Positions 43,125 through 52,916 of a DNA stretch of 64,000 nucleotides are shown here, piece by piece (the stretch's first letter is position 1; the number at the start of each line of letters is the position of its first letter). Origin of the DNA: Lumbricus terrestris (lineage: Eukaryota > Annelida > Clitellata > Crassiclitellata > Lumbricidae); contig OX457036.1 in the NCBI GenBank assembly GCA_949752735.1, positions 96,243,704 to 96,307,703 of the forward strand, given 5' to 3'. The position numbers and the translations under genes are program-made. The notes beneath the pieces were generated by a model. That model saw only the letters and a program-made list of their open reading frames with translations. It was not told the DNA's origin and searched no databases.

Positions 43125-43691
43125 CTATATTTTCAACTTACTTTTAGTACCACACTTAAAATTAACAGGACGCAGAAGTTGAACACTTTTTATGAACTCA
43201 TTATGCTCAATCATTCTGAAAGGCGAATTGGTGGCAAAAATGAATCTGGCAATCTGCTCGTCAATTAGTTCTTTTTCTGACTTTGTTGTCTTTGTGATGA
43301 AACTATCCAGACGACGTACCTTAGCACTCGGTTCCTGCCCTGATCTTGCACGAGGTTGCTGACTGCTACAGTTGCTGCTAGATGGTGATGCGACATTAAC
43401 TGGTCCTGCTTCGAATTCAACTGAAGTAGAGGTAGAAGGAACCGGAATTGATTGGCTTGATTGCCCAGGTTGCTGCACACTGTCATCCATGCTCCAATCC
43501 TCCTCCTTTCGCTGTCCACTGTCCACAGAACCTCTGCTTTTCTTTTGGTGATCCTTCATGCGTGCCAAAAGACCTTGCATTGCAGTTCCACATTCTTTGC
43601 AGGTAGCTCTACTGCCATATTTGCCAGGAGCGTGAGGAACTTCACAGTAAAAATTCCATATTGGATCTCGTTTTCTGCCTCCATTCGACAT
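43125..43691 (-). CDS. hAT transposase first exon (BED finger), remnant
   Basis: The 188-residue frame starts MSNGGRKRDPIWNFY. ATCKECG and a His near KDHQ resemble a ZBED/BED zinc finger, although the final His/Cys of the motif is not evident. A Ser/Gln-rich linker is followed by DSFITKTTKSEKEL, then ARFIFATNSPFRMIEH, which matches hAT transposases before their catalytic domain. The frame ends just past a strong donor (AAAA/GTAAGT, intron from 43133). The catalytic and dimerisation parts are absent. It sits between the conserved 5' block A and copy 2, in the same orientation. Confidence 0.75.
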   Translation of the reverse strand: MSNGGRKRDPIWNFYCEVPHAPGKYGSRATCKECGTAMQGLLARMKDHQKKSRGSVDSGQRKEEDWSMDDSVQQPGQSSQSIPVPSTSTSVEFEAGPVNVASPSSSNCSSQQPRARSGQEPSAKVRRLDSFITKTTKSEKELIDEQIARFIFATNSPFRMIEHNEFIKSVQLLRPVNFKCGTKSKLKI

Positions 43692-44241
43692 CTTAATTCT
43701 TACTAGTTATATTGTTACTGGTATCAAGCTCAGCTAACAGTCCAATATGATGCAATTAGTTACAACTTTCAGTGTTCTAAACTTGTGCTAAACTATAAGA
43801 AATAGTTTAGCCTACATTTTGCAAAGTACTGTCCTGCAATAGTTAGCTTGAATGCTACAGACTATCTATTTTCTGTAACTGTGCAATATTTGTGAAAAAA
43901 GACATTTCAGCTGAGTCAGTTCACAAGGAGGCTGCATGCAGCACAGCAGCAGTAATTAACCCAGTTTCCAGTAGTGACATCAGCAGGTGACACGTGTTTT
44001 AGGCTTTAGCACTACACTGTGCAGCCAGATGAGTCAGCCTGCTGGGCATGCTGAATGCACTAACTGGCAGCTGCACTGCTGCAGCTAAGTGAAAGGAAAC
44101 AAACCTGCAAGTTGTGTGGCACAAAAGCATTGATTGAAATTTATTTTCACTATTCGATTTAAATCGTGATTTTTATTACCGATTTAAATCGTGATTTAAA
44201 TCAATGATTTAAATCAACCGATTTAAATCACCTCCACCCTG
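43692..44241 (-). mobile_element. 5' end of the hAT element carrying the BED exon
   Basis: On the minus strand the element begins CAGGGTGGAGGTGATTTAAA at 44241. Five copies of the palindrome GATTTAAATC lie at 44155-44229 as subterminal repeats, probable transposase sites. The coding exon starts 550 bp inside. The other end was not found, so the element is truncated. Confidence 0.7.
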
Positions 44242-44244
44242 CTG

Positions 44245-44640
44245 AAATTGGAGTTGGATTGATGAAAAAAAAATTATTTAAATAGAAGTTGGATTGGTTA
44301 AAAGCAGTTATTGTTGAAATAGAAGCCGGATTTACTAAATGATTTCTTGCCTAAATGGATGCCCGATTGATGTGAATGATTCATGCCAAAGTAGAAGCCG
44401 AATTAAGGAAAATAATTATGCTCTACCAGACCGAAAATTTAGTATAATTTATTCCGCTAAAACGATAGATTACCCAAAGCTGGATTGGTGAACAATATTT
44501 TTAGAATAAATGTAAGTGATTTTGATGAAAAATAACTCCAGCCTAAACAGAAGCAGGATTGGCAAAATGAATTCTTTCCTAAGCAGAAGCTGGATCAATG
44601 AATATAATACCTGCCAAACTAAAAGTTGGAATGATTAAGA
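44245..44640. repeat. Degenerate about 37-bp tandem repeat
   Basis: Diverged units are built on AAATAGAAGTTGGATTGATT or AAGCAGAAGCTGGAT followed by an AAAATAATT-rich spacer. A smaller version lies at 51580-51785, in the equivalent place upstream of copy 4. Confidence 0.6.
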
Positions 44641-45412
44641 ATAATGGCAGAAGTTAAGAACGGCTCGGTAGCATGTAAACAGTATGGCCGTCACAGATAT
44701 GGGCAGAATAGAGCAGTCTCACCTACGACGATCATAACCCAATGTTTCCGGAAAAGTAAGCAGGCCTAAGCCAATCATTGATCAAAATAATATTTTCTTT
44801 ATAATTGAACATTATGCGGTTGACAGATCACAAAACAGCGCAAACTTTCTGGAGGTGGCAAATGTAATTAAGCAGTTATAGACAATTTATGCAGTGCATT
44901 ATACAGGCAGCAATAAGGCAACTTAAAGAATAGTACTGTAGCAGTAGTAATATTTAATAATTTATTTGGCGCCGTAATACAGCACATGCGGCTACATTGG
45001 CGCCTCAACAAACTAAGCACACAAGCCGCGTATACGGCGCCAAAAGTGCCTTCATAGGCAGAAAATAATCTCTTATGGGCCACCTATAATTATATTACGT
45101 GAAACCCCATCGTACGCATCCGTACATTATTGTTCATGTGCACCCACCTATGGGTACTTACAAATAACCTTCTCTACCCCAACAACCCCATGCAATGGAT
45201 ATTTAGCTGAGGTTATCTATGATATATGTAGGCCCTACTTTATCACAGGCTACTATTTTTCTTCTTATTAAACTATGATTGGCTTACTTACTTTCGCGGA
45301 AACATTGGGCTATCGATCGCCGTAGGTGAAACCGCTCTATTCTGCCTATATCTGTGACCGCCATACTGTTTACGTGTAACCCAGCCGTTCTTTACCTCTA
45401 CCAGAATAATAA
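44640..45412. mobile_element. Element with about 130-bp inverted repeats
   Basis: The left arm 44645-44775 (GTAAACAGTATGGCCGTCAC, GGGCAGAATAGAGC, CCCAATGTTTCCGG) is the inverse of the right arm 45275-45400 (TTCGCGGAAACATTGGG, GCTCTATTCTGCC, GTGACCGCCATACTGTTTAC). About 490 bp separate them. It is a foldback-type or MITE-like element; no ORF and no clear target duplication. Confidence 0.75.
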
Positions 45413-45551
45413 TACTGCAATGAGCCAATAATTAAATACGCTAAAAATGCATTTTACCCTTCGGCCATCGGGGAACTACGTCAAGTAAGCAACTCTACAA
45501 GTGCGCAGGTGAATGGTTTGTCGACGGCTACTGAATATCACTAAATTTTAC

Positions 45552-45640
45552 CTTTGAACAGTGCGAACCACATATACTTAAACACGTCTATTTTCAACTA
45601 CTGGAACAGATTCAGCGATTTAAGAAATTGAAATATTTAA
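45552..45640 (-). promoter_or_regulatory. Conserved block A: putative 5' exon of the array
   Basis: On the minus strand the block ends TGTTCAAAG before GTAAAA, a splice-donor form. Its core (TTTCTTAAATCGCTGAATCTG, and GTGTTTAAGTATATGTGGTT) is conserved in blocks B and C while nearby DNA is scarcely alignable. No shared long frame exists, so it is best read as a non-coding 5' exon or promoter-proximal element for copies 2 and 1. Confidence 0.5.
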
Positions 45641-47530
45641 CCCCTCATATAATAGGAAAACATCGGCACCTCGACTATTATGCCGGAAATGGTGGCCTGC
45701 AGATTTCAGGGCTGTCAGGTCGTCACGAAAAGCACAAGTTGGGCTCCTTTTTAGAATGCCCACGACTGAACATTTTGGCGTCGCGATATTTTGGGCTCCT
45801 TTTGAAAAGTTCCGTATAAAATATCACTCACCCTTCCAAACTGTGTAGGCCTATCCGCCTACTGTCATAAACAAGACGAGCACCATGATTCAAATTTAAC
45901 GCGGCTCATTAAATTAGTTTCGTAGGGCAATGTTGCTTTTTTGCAGATTCTATCCTGATTCCTTCACTTAGCCTAAATATTGCCACATCATCGTTTCAAC
46001 CCTAAACCTCATCCACCCTATAGCCGTCCGTCCAACTCCTCGCCGGTCTTCCAGATCCTGACCACGCCTATCGAATTTTTTTATTGAGCGTCTGCATGCG
46101 AATAAGCTGCTACCCGCGACTTGAGATTTTGCGGGCGCTATGGAAGTTTCGAGAAAACGATATTGTAATAGTAGGCTAACCTTCATCTTGAACACGTTAT
46201 TTTATTCTAATAATTCACGTTGTATTTAATTAAAGGTGTAACAAAGATATGAGTTTTACGTAGACTATAAGGTCTTTGGGTGTACTATAATATCTTTGTT
46301 ATGACCAAAGACTTTGTTATGACTACTAAAAACGAACCAATGAAGTTCAGATCTACTATAGGTCTATCTGCCATACTGAAGTTGTCAAAAGCACACGTTC
46401 CAACTAGGAAACCCACTTCATTCAATTCAATAACCACCAATAACCCACTAGACTTGCATAAATTTAGACGCGGCCGTATTCTTCAAAATGAAATAGAAAT
46501 CTTCGGGAATTTCTGTGCCCACTGCCCACAAAAGCCACGTCAGGGTGACCAGCTTATTCACCGCTATTATACGGCGCTATATCAAATCAAGTCCGCAATA
46601 GACATGGCAGATCAGATGCCTTTTTCGTTACGGTGAAATGTAAAAAATCATACCCCTCTCCTCGTCCGTGACTCCGTATAGAACGAACATCTTTCCTTAG
46701 CGGCGGAAGTAATTTTTTAACCACCCCTTATACTGTGAAGGGGCTTTGGCCAAAATTTTACAGCTAAAATGTACATCTGCAGGTTTAAATCTAATTCTTT
46801 GGTTAAGTTATCCTCACTGAAAATGTAATGATACAATGCAACCATGTCAGCCTACAAGCACTTATAGAATTTAAGAAATCCAACAACTAAAAACCTAGCT
46901 GTAAAGTTAACAACTTTGAGAACAAGGAAGATCTAAAGATGTCCAACTTGTGATCAGCATAATCAACCAATAGATCAATCAATCAATCAATCAATCACCC
47001 AACCAATCAATCATATCCTGGATATGAACATTTCCAACATAGGAGCATATCAATATTTCGTGGATCAGCATCAACCAGAGTATATTAGTTGCAGGCTTAC
47101 ACTCTTATTGGCATGGGACCAATGGGTATCAGGTGGAACCATTGGGCCAATACGAACTTGATACGAGTTGCATGTGGGAACTAATAATTAAGGTCCCAGA
47201 TGGGCATGTAGGCGTCGGTACATTACCTACACACCCATAAAAAAGGACCTCTAACAAAAGAGAAGTGTCAATTTATGTCAATCACGTCAAAATTAACAAA
47301 ACACGTAATCATTGTTCTTCATTGTCCTGCATAGCCGAAACCAAGTTGCGATCTGTCAACCAGATTATTGAATAAAAGAAAATTACAAACTTCAACTTTC
47401 AACTACAGATGTCACTCACAAAAAGAGTTAACACATGTCACAGTTCCAGTTACACGATAGTAAATCTAGAAAGTTTTCACATTAACTAAACACACTCACG
47501 CATGCATGTACACACCCACCCACACAGACA
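45641..47530. other. Array spacer between block A and copy 3
   Basis: The part at 46300-46740 aligns loosely with 52935-53190 (AACGAACCAATG, CACACGTTCCA, ACCACCCCTT...TGTGAAGG). The part at 46800-47530 is the downstream flank of copy 3, with an (AATC)n run at 46974-46997. The plus frame 46280-46636 has no recognisable domain. Confidence 0.55.
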
Positions 47531-48478
47531 CTACCGTTGAAATAATGTTATAGGCTTCTTCTTTTTGGATGGGAGTTCCACAACTGTCTCTTCAAATGCA
47601 TAATACAATGCAGCTTCCATAGACCCTGAATCATTTAGATGGTTGCTGGCATCATTTACTACATGGTTGCTGCCATCATTTACTACATGGTTGCTGTCAC
47701 CATCTACATTATCAGTTATTGGATACATCAATCCTACTTTACCTGGACCAGGAAACACGAGTTTTACATGATACCAAAACATCAAAAATTTGTCTTCCAG
47801 GGGCAGTGGCTCCATATTCATATTGTGAAAGTACCTTCGACGGTATTCACTTTCTGCCAAATAGTTATCGTTCCTTTCTTCATTACCAGAACTGATGTCA
47901 TCGTCCGATTTCCGTTTCCTCCCAAAGTCATACTTCCACAGGAAAAGGTGTGACTCATCACCTTCCAATTCTCCTTCATTGTGAATCATTCTCTGATATT
48001 CGTTGGCTAAAACAATTTTGCACACCTCTCTGAAGGACCTATACCAGCCTATGATCGTGCTTGTTCTGAAAGACAGTTGCTCCGCAACTTGTGTCATAGT
48101 CAGTCGTGAAACGAAGCACATAACAAGTTTGAATACATCAGGCATGGTGAGTTGAGTTTCTTCGAAGAAAGTGTTCTGAAGTGGAGAAATTGACATTAAA
48201 CACCTCTCTTTCCTGTGCGGCTTCTTGTTCCTACATATGAATCTGAATCCCACTTTGGATTTGCACATTACAACTCGACAGAAGCTCCCCATGCAGTGCA
48301 GAATCTCACTGTCGGTTGTTGGAATCAGGCCAATGCCTTGTGCAAACACTATGCATGAATTCTCATCCGGAAAATGATCTTTTTCGCGCATATTAAATAT
48401 GCTCACATTGTGTAACTGTTTTAAAACATCTCCCGAAAGACTTTCCTTAATTTCTGAAAGGTTGGAAAGTTGTTCCAT
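47531..48478 (-). CDS. Core-deleted Merlin-derived protein, copy 3
   Basis: About 315 residues, subtype alpha like copy 1 (LTMPDVFKLV, LTMTQVAEQLS). Cys pairs LHCMGSFCR and FRFICRNKK...ERC are kept. The first-Asp motif reads ELEGDESHLF, with Val changed to Gly but Asp kept. NYLAESEYRRRYF and FWYHVKLVFPGPGKVG follow, then about three diverged repeats (SNHVVNDG form) and the conserved EAALYYAFEETVVELPSKKKK basic end. A hAT element (48718-49121) is inserted in its upstream flank. Confidence 0.8.
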   Translation of the reverse strand: MEQLSNLSEIKESLSGDVLKQLHNVSIFNMREKDHFPDENSCIVFAQGIGLIPTTDSEILHCMGSFCRVVMCKSKVGFRFICRNKKPHRKERCLMSISPLQNTFFEETQLTMPDVFKLVMCFVSRLTMTQVAEQLSFRTSTIIGWYRSFREVCKIVLANEYQRMIHNEGELEGDESHLFLWKYDFGRKRKSDDDISSGNEERNDNYLAESEYRRRYFHNMNMEPLPLEDKFLMFWYHVKLVFPGPGKVGLMYPITDNVDGDSNHVVNDGSNHVVNDASNHLNDSGSMEAALYYAFEETVVELPSKKKKPITLFQR

Positions 48479-48717
48479 CCTGAAACAAACATAACTCAAT
48501 GTCACATGATATGACTTTGTGTGAAACTAAACACATAACAAGTTTTAGCACATAGTCAACCAAAAATATTGCAATTTATGTTCAGTGTCAGATATTTTAA
48601 ACCCCTGTTAATAACAACTACTACACACACTTTATATTCACTTTAAATATAGTGGAATGAGTAAGACTAATACAGAATGAAAAACTTCAGACTCTAGCCC
48701 AAAGAAGTATCTTTGAA

Positions 48718-49121
48718 CAAGGTCTGATAAAAAAAATTAGAAGGGGGGGCCAAATTTCGGATTTTGGGACAGGAAAAAAAATTCGTCTTGGTCACTGATA
48801 AATCTGATCTTTTTTAGCCATTGTCGAATTCCCAACAAAAAGGCTACCATTTTATCCGCAAAAATAGTTGATGACTTTCTTAAGAAGTCATTTGTCGAAT
48901 TCCCAAGAATATGATACCATGTTATCCGCCAAAATAGTTGATGACCTTTTTTTCGCAGTGTTCTTAAGCCCCTGCACGGACCTCGTTGGGCATGGGGAGG
49001 CCTACGAGACTGCTCATGGGGGAGCACATCAACTTTCCGATTCAGAATAGCTGGTAAAAAATAAAGAAATTTCTAAATGGGGAGGAAGCATAGCAGGATT
49101 GGACCCCTTGATACGCCCCTG
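48718..49121. mobile_element. hAT-like insertion in the copy 3 flank, 404 bp
   Basis: It begins CAAGGTCTGAT and ends ATACGCCCCTG. The flanks are TCTTTGAA (48710-48717) and TCTTTGAG (49122-49129). The paralogous flank of copy 1 has a single TCTTTGAG at 41229-41236 with matching sequence on both sides, an empty site. The interior resembles the element at 37200. Confidence 0.85.
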
Positions 49122-49472
49122 TCTTTGAGCAGTGCCTTTTACCAAATATACTCAGAAATGTCAACTGTACAATTTTCCTGTACTTTACTTGGTAAGTAAA
49201 ATTTCAGTTATCAGAATGCAATCAAAACACTTAAGTTATACATGCTTCAAAACAAAGTCTTCATCAACAATATTAACCACATATTTTTGCAGAAAAACAC
49301 ATGTTATTACAACAGGGAAAAAATCATTATTACAAATAAATTTGAACCACTCAGTCCAATGTCCACCAACACCTGTAATGAAAACAACTTCTGCCAAACA
49401 AGTGCTAAAGATTTATTTATTTCTCGCATTTGCTATAGCACCCCTTCAAGCCCTCAATTCAGAGGCGCTCCC

Positions 49473-49617
49473 CATAGGTGCAATCACGTCCTAAAAGTTG
49501 GGGGGACCATAATGAATCACATCCTAAAAGTTGGGGGACCATAATAATAAAGTTAGGGGACCACTCAAAAGTTGGGGGGACGCGTCCCGTGGGTCCCATA
49601 GGGTGGTTGCGCCTATG
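49473..49617. mobile_element. Miniature hAT-like element, 145 bp
   Basis: The ends are CATAGGTGCAATCACG and GTGGTTGCGCCTATG, with a perfect 8-bp duplication GCGCTCCC (49465-49472 and 49618-49625). It repeats TCCTAAAAGTTGGGGG. A reverse-oriented sister lies at 54664-54809. Confidence 0.9.
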
Positions 49618-49649
49618 GCGCTCCCAATAACAGGGCGGACTATGCCTTA

Positions 49650-49790
49650 GGGTTTCACACCAAAGCGCACAAGTAATTGCGAGTGAAGGACTTGCTCAAG
49701 GTCCATTTGCGGCAGCTTGAGGTGGATTCGAACCTCCGGTTCCATGGCACCAAACAAACCACTATACCCCTCAAACCATAGTTTAACAAC
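49650..49790 (-). mobile_element. tRNA-derived SINE
   Basis: On the minus strand a tRNA-like head reads GAGGGGTATAGTGGTTTG (A-box region) and GGAGGTTCGAATCCACC (canonical B box). It is followed by a body with CTTGAGCAAGTCCTTCACTC. The head is too short to be a working tRNA. Confidence 0.65.
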
Positions 49791-50519
49791 AGCCGACATA
49801 AATTATTTTTGGCATACGATAGCACACAGCATGACATTGTGGGCATACCCTGGATATGAACTTGCCCAACATTATATTCATATCTCACGAACCCACATCA
49901 ACCTGTCTAGCAGTTGCAGGTTTACGGCAAAATGGCAGGTACCTGCCATCATTTGTGGAAATAAAATACGGAATTTATATGAATCCCAAATTGCAATATT
50001 GGTTTTAAGATGGTTCCATGTATGCATATTGACGTGGGTGTGCCTACACGTCAAGAAGAAAAGAACAGCAGCAATAGAGAAGTGTCAATTTATGTCAATT
50101 GCATCAACATTAAACAAACACCTGATCATTGTTCTTCAACTTTCAACTCTAGAAATTGCTCATTAAATAGTTAAAAAGTATTCTGTGTGCATATTATACC
50201 GTCTTGCAACCGAACATCATAGAACGAATAGCAGTAATCAACGAGTAATAGGATTGCCCCTGTCAACACACCACATAATATTACAATGATTCTTCTTAGT
50301 GATTGAAGTCGACAGTTAACAGAAAAACTTCAGACTCCATAGATGTCTCAATTCCACTAAGATGATAGTGGCAGTATAAAGTTTTTCCAGATTAACGAAA
50401 AGAAGACATGATGTGATCTTTTTTTAACCCGGATTCTTGGCAAAAACAAAACATGAAAACACTATAAACCTAACGAAGCAAACACTGTACTGGCAAATAG
50501 ATCTGTCCAATCAAACACA
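49791..50519. other. Downstream flank of array copy 4
   Basis: This aligns with the flanks of copies 2, 3 and 5: CCTGGATATGAACTTG, the GCAAAATGGCAGGTACC site (empty here at 49934-49941, filled at 56325) and AAGAGAAGTGTCAATTTATG. No coding frame. Confidence 0.65.
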
Positions 50520-51449
50520 CTACAGTTGATATAATGGGGTAGCTTTCTTCCTTTTTGATGGGAGTTCCTCAACTGTGTCTTCAGATGCAAAATTCAATGC
50601 AGCTTCCATAGACACTGCACCATTCACCTCATGGCTGCTGTCATCGTTAACTTTATGGCTACTGTTACTATCTATCATATCAGTTATTGGATACATCAGT
50701 CGCTCTTTACACGGACCAGGAAACACGAGTTTTACGTGGTACCAAAACATCAAAAATCTGTCTTCCAAAGGCAGTGGCTCCATATTCATATTGTGAAAGT
50801 ATCTTCGACGGTATTCACTTTCTGCCAGATAGTTATCGTTCCTTTCTTCATTACCAGAGCTGATGTCATCGTCCGATTTTCTTTTCCTCCCAAAGTCATA
50901 CTTCCACAGAAAACGGTGTGACTCATCAACTTCCAATTCTTCTTCTCTGTGAATCATTCTCTGATATTCGTTGGCTAAAACAACTTTACACACTTCTCTG
51001 CATGACCCATACCAGCCTATAACAGTGACTGTTGAGATAGACAGTTGTTCCGCCACTTGCGTCACAGTCAGTCGTGCAACGAAGCACATAACAAGTCTGA
51101 ATATATCGCGTATGGTGCAACAAGATGATTGAAAAAAAGTGTTGTGAAGTGCAGAAATCGCTTGTAAACATCTTCCCTTCCTACGCCGATTCTTGTTATA
51201 ACACAAGAATTTGAATCCCACTTTCAAGTCTTTGCCATTCTTAATTCGACAGAAGTTTCCTTTGCAGTGCTGAATCTCACTGTCGGTAGATGGGATCAGG
51301 CCAAAACCTTGTGCAAATACTATGCACGAATTCTCATCTGGAAAATGATCTTTATCGCACATATTAAATATATTCAAATGCTGCAATTGTTTTGCAACAT
51401 CACCTGTAAGACTTTCTTTAATTTCTGATAAGTTGGAGAGATGTTGCAT
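50520..51449 (-). CDS. Core-deleted Merlin-derived protein, copy 4
   Basis: About 309 residues, beta-like (CTIRDIFRLV). Cys pairs QHCKGNFCR and FKFLCYNKN...GRC, HTH LTVTQVAEQLSISTVTVIGW, REVCK and ELEVDESHRFLWKYDFGRK are intact. The linker and C-terminal NYLAESEYRRRYF...FWYHVKLVFPGP follow, then two SSHKVNDD-type repeats and EAALNFASEDTVEELPSKRKK. Its inner ATG gives MQHLSNL rather than MEQLSNL. The acceptor TTTCAG before the ATG is kept. Confidence 0.8.
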   Translation of the reverse strand: MQHLSNLSEIKESLTGDVAKQLQHLNIFNMCDKDHFPDENSCIVFAQGFGLIPSTDSEIQHCKGNFCRIKNGKDLKVGFKFLCYNKNRRRKGRCLQAISALHNTFFQSSCCTIRDIFRLVMCFVARLTVTQVAEQLSISTVTVIGWYGSCREVCKVVLANEYQRMIHREEELEVDESHRFLWKYDFGRKRKSDDDISSGNEERNDNYLAESEYRRRYFHNMNMEPLPLEDRFLMFWYHVKLVFPGPCKERLMYPITDMIDSNSSHKVNDDSSHEVNGAVSMEAALNFASEDTVEELPSKRKKATPLYQL

Positions 51450-51579
51450 CCTGAAACAATCATAATTCCTTATCACATAATGACTTTATATGAAACGAAT
51501 TTTGACATTAGAATTTTTCGTCTGCAGCTCTCTCCAGTAAAGGTACTACTAAAGTATACGTTATCAATTGAGCTTTTAC

Positions 51580-51785
51580 TAAATAAAAGTCGTGTTGATG
51601 AAAATAATCGCTTATAGAATAGAAGTGTGACTAATTAAAGAAACTATTAATTAAATAGAAGGCGTGTTGAGGAAAAATGATCGTTGCTTAAAAAGAAGCT
51701 GGATTGATTAAATGATGCAAAGATTTCTAGCAAAGTAGAAGTTGGATTGGTGAAAAATAATAATGCTGGAAAGGGGGAACAATTC
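51580..51785. repeat. Degenerate about 37-bp tandem repeat, second tract
   Basis: The same unit as at 44245-44640 (AAAGTAGAAGTTGGATTGGT, AAAAAGAAGCTGGATTGATT), placed upstream of copy 4 as the first tract is upstream of copy 2. Confidence 0.6.
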
Positions 51786-52021
51786 AAAACACAAAAATGC
51801 AAACCCTGGGGACAAAAAACGGCAAAGCGTCAATCCGAATCCCCGAAAACGCAGAAAATACATGAAAACCCTAATTTCCCGAAACCAGTTTTATAGAAAG
51901 CGGCCGAAACCGCGAAAACTACAAGAGTTAAATTGAATTTACGGCATAATAGACCAATCGTTGATGAAAACCATACAGAGGCAGGTAGCATACACTGTTG
52001 CTGAATGCAAATAAATGTTAC

Positions 52022-52112
52022 CTTTTAATAGTGCAAACCACATATACTTAAACACACCTAATTTCAGCTTCTAGAACAGATTCAGCGATTTAAGAAATTG
52101 AATTATTTAACT
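52022..52112 (-). promoter_or_regulatory. Conserved block B: putative 5' exon of the array
   Basis: On the minus strand it ends CTATTAAAAG before GTAACA. It shares the AATCGCTGAATCTGTTC core and GTGTTTAAGTATATGTGG with block A at near identity. It lies upstream of copies 4 and 3. Confidence 0.5.
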
Positions 52113-52547
52113 CTACTCAACGAAAACATTACATCGGCATAGTCGATACTGAAGACGGCACAGAGCTAAGAATAGGTCACCTAGATAGTCATTCCTCGAT
52201 ACCTTTCCGGAAATTGTCACCATCAGATCTTATACCATTAAGTCTCATCCCGGAACTCCCTGAAATTTGCAGTGCCAAACAAACCCGAGACCAATGTAAT
52301 TAATTAACGCCTTACAGTATGAAATCAGTTACAATATCGACTAATAGCTTCAGAGTCCCTTTCAGAATCCAGGCAGAGAGGAACAACCCGAGGAGACAGC
52401 AGAGTGATAAGGTGTAGAAATCTTTTATATCTTTATAAAACCTATGGCAATTCTCAAGTCTGTTGCAAGATTCAGCCAGATTAGTAACACTACCAGTCAT
52501 AAATTCTTTACGCCAAGCCGATTGCTATTATTCTAGTCCATGTGTAC
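52113..52547. other. Spacer, nothing recognised
   Basis: No coding or repeat signal beyond short similarity to the region after block A. Confidence 0.5.
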
Positions 52548-52916
52548 GATGATTGGGGGCGAGGGTACGTAGCCTAGCTTATTAATGAGAGCGCTGGTCG
52601 ATAAACTGAGTAATCATTATCGCAGCCTGGGTTCAAGTCTCGCTCAGGGCAAACAATTATTTGAAATTTCTCTTAGCTGCCAGTGACGCTTTCTGTTGTG
52701 TTTGCCTCGGACCTGTTGAAAATAAGATCACCCCTCCCACTTCTGGCTTGGCCGGACCAGGAGCGTCCTAGCATTTATGCCATTAGTGCTAAGCTAAGCT
52801 ATTGAGCCTGTTGTGTAGCCGGCCTGCGTGTCGTGCGAAGATGGCTGTATTTCGTATAACTTGTATCTGTAATCATTCTGCGGTCTGTCAGATTGAATGT
52901 TAATAAACGAAGATGA
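52548..52916 (+). mobile_element. tRNA-derived SINE with LINE-like tail
   Basis: The head 52550-52650 has GGGCGAG near its start able to pair with CTCGCTC near its end, an A-box-like TAGCCTAGCTTATTAATGAG and a B box GGGTTCAAGTC. A body follows, then a tail CCGGCCTGCGTGTCGTGCGA ... AATAAACGAAGAT that recurs alone at 55832-55943. Sharing a 3' tail with a LINE partner is the usual mobilisation design of SINEs. Confidence 0.6.

Noticed and set aside
42973..43125. In-frame fusion of the BED exon to copy 2
   Set aside because: The donor leaves phase 1 while the acceptor at the copy 2 ATG needs phase 2, so direct splicing would be out of frame.
46280..46636. 118-residue plus frame
   Set aside because: No domain is visible and a related stretch at 52935-53190 is broken in that frame, so it is part of the duplicated spacer.
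49650..49790. Functional tRNA gene
   Set aside because: A and B boxes are good, but the span from acceptor-like to acceptor-like segment is only about 58 nt and the arms mispair; this is a SINE head.
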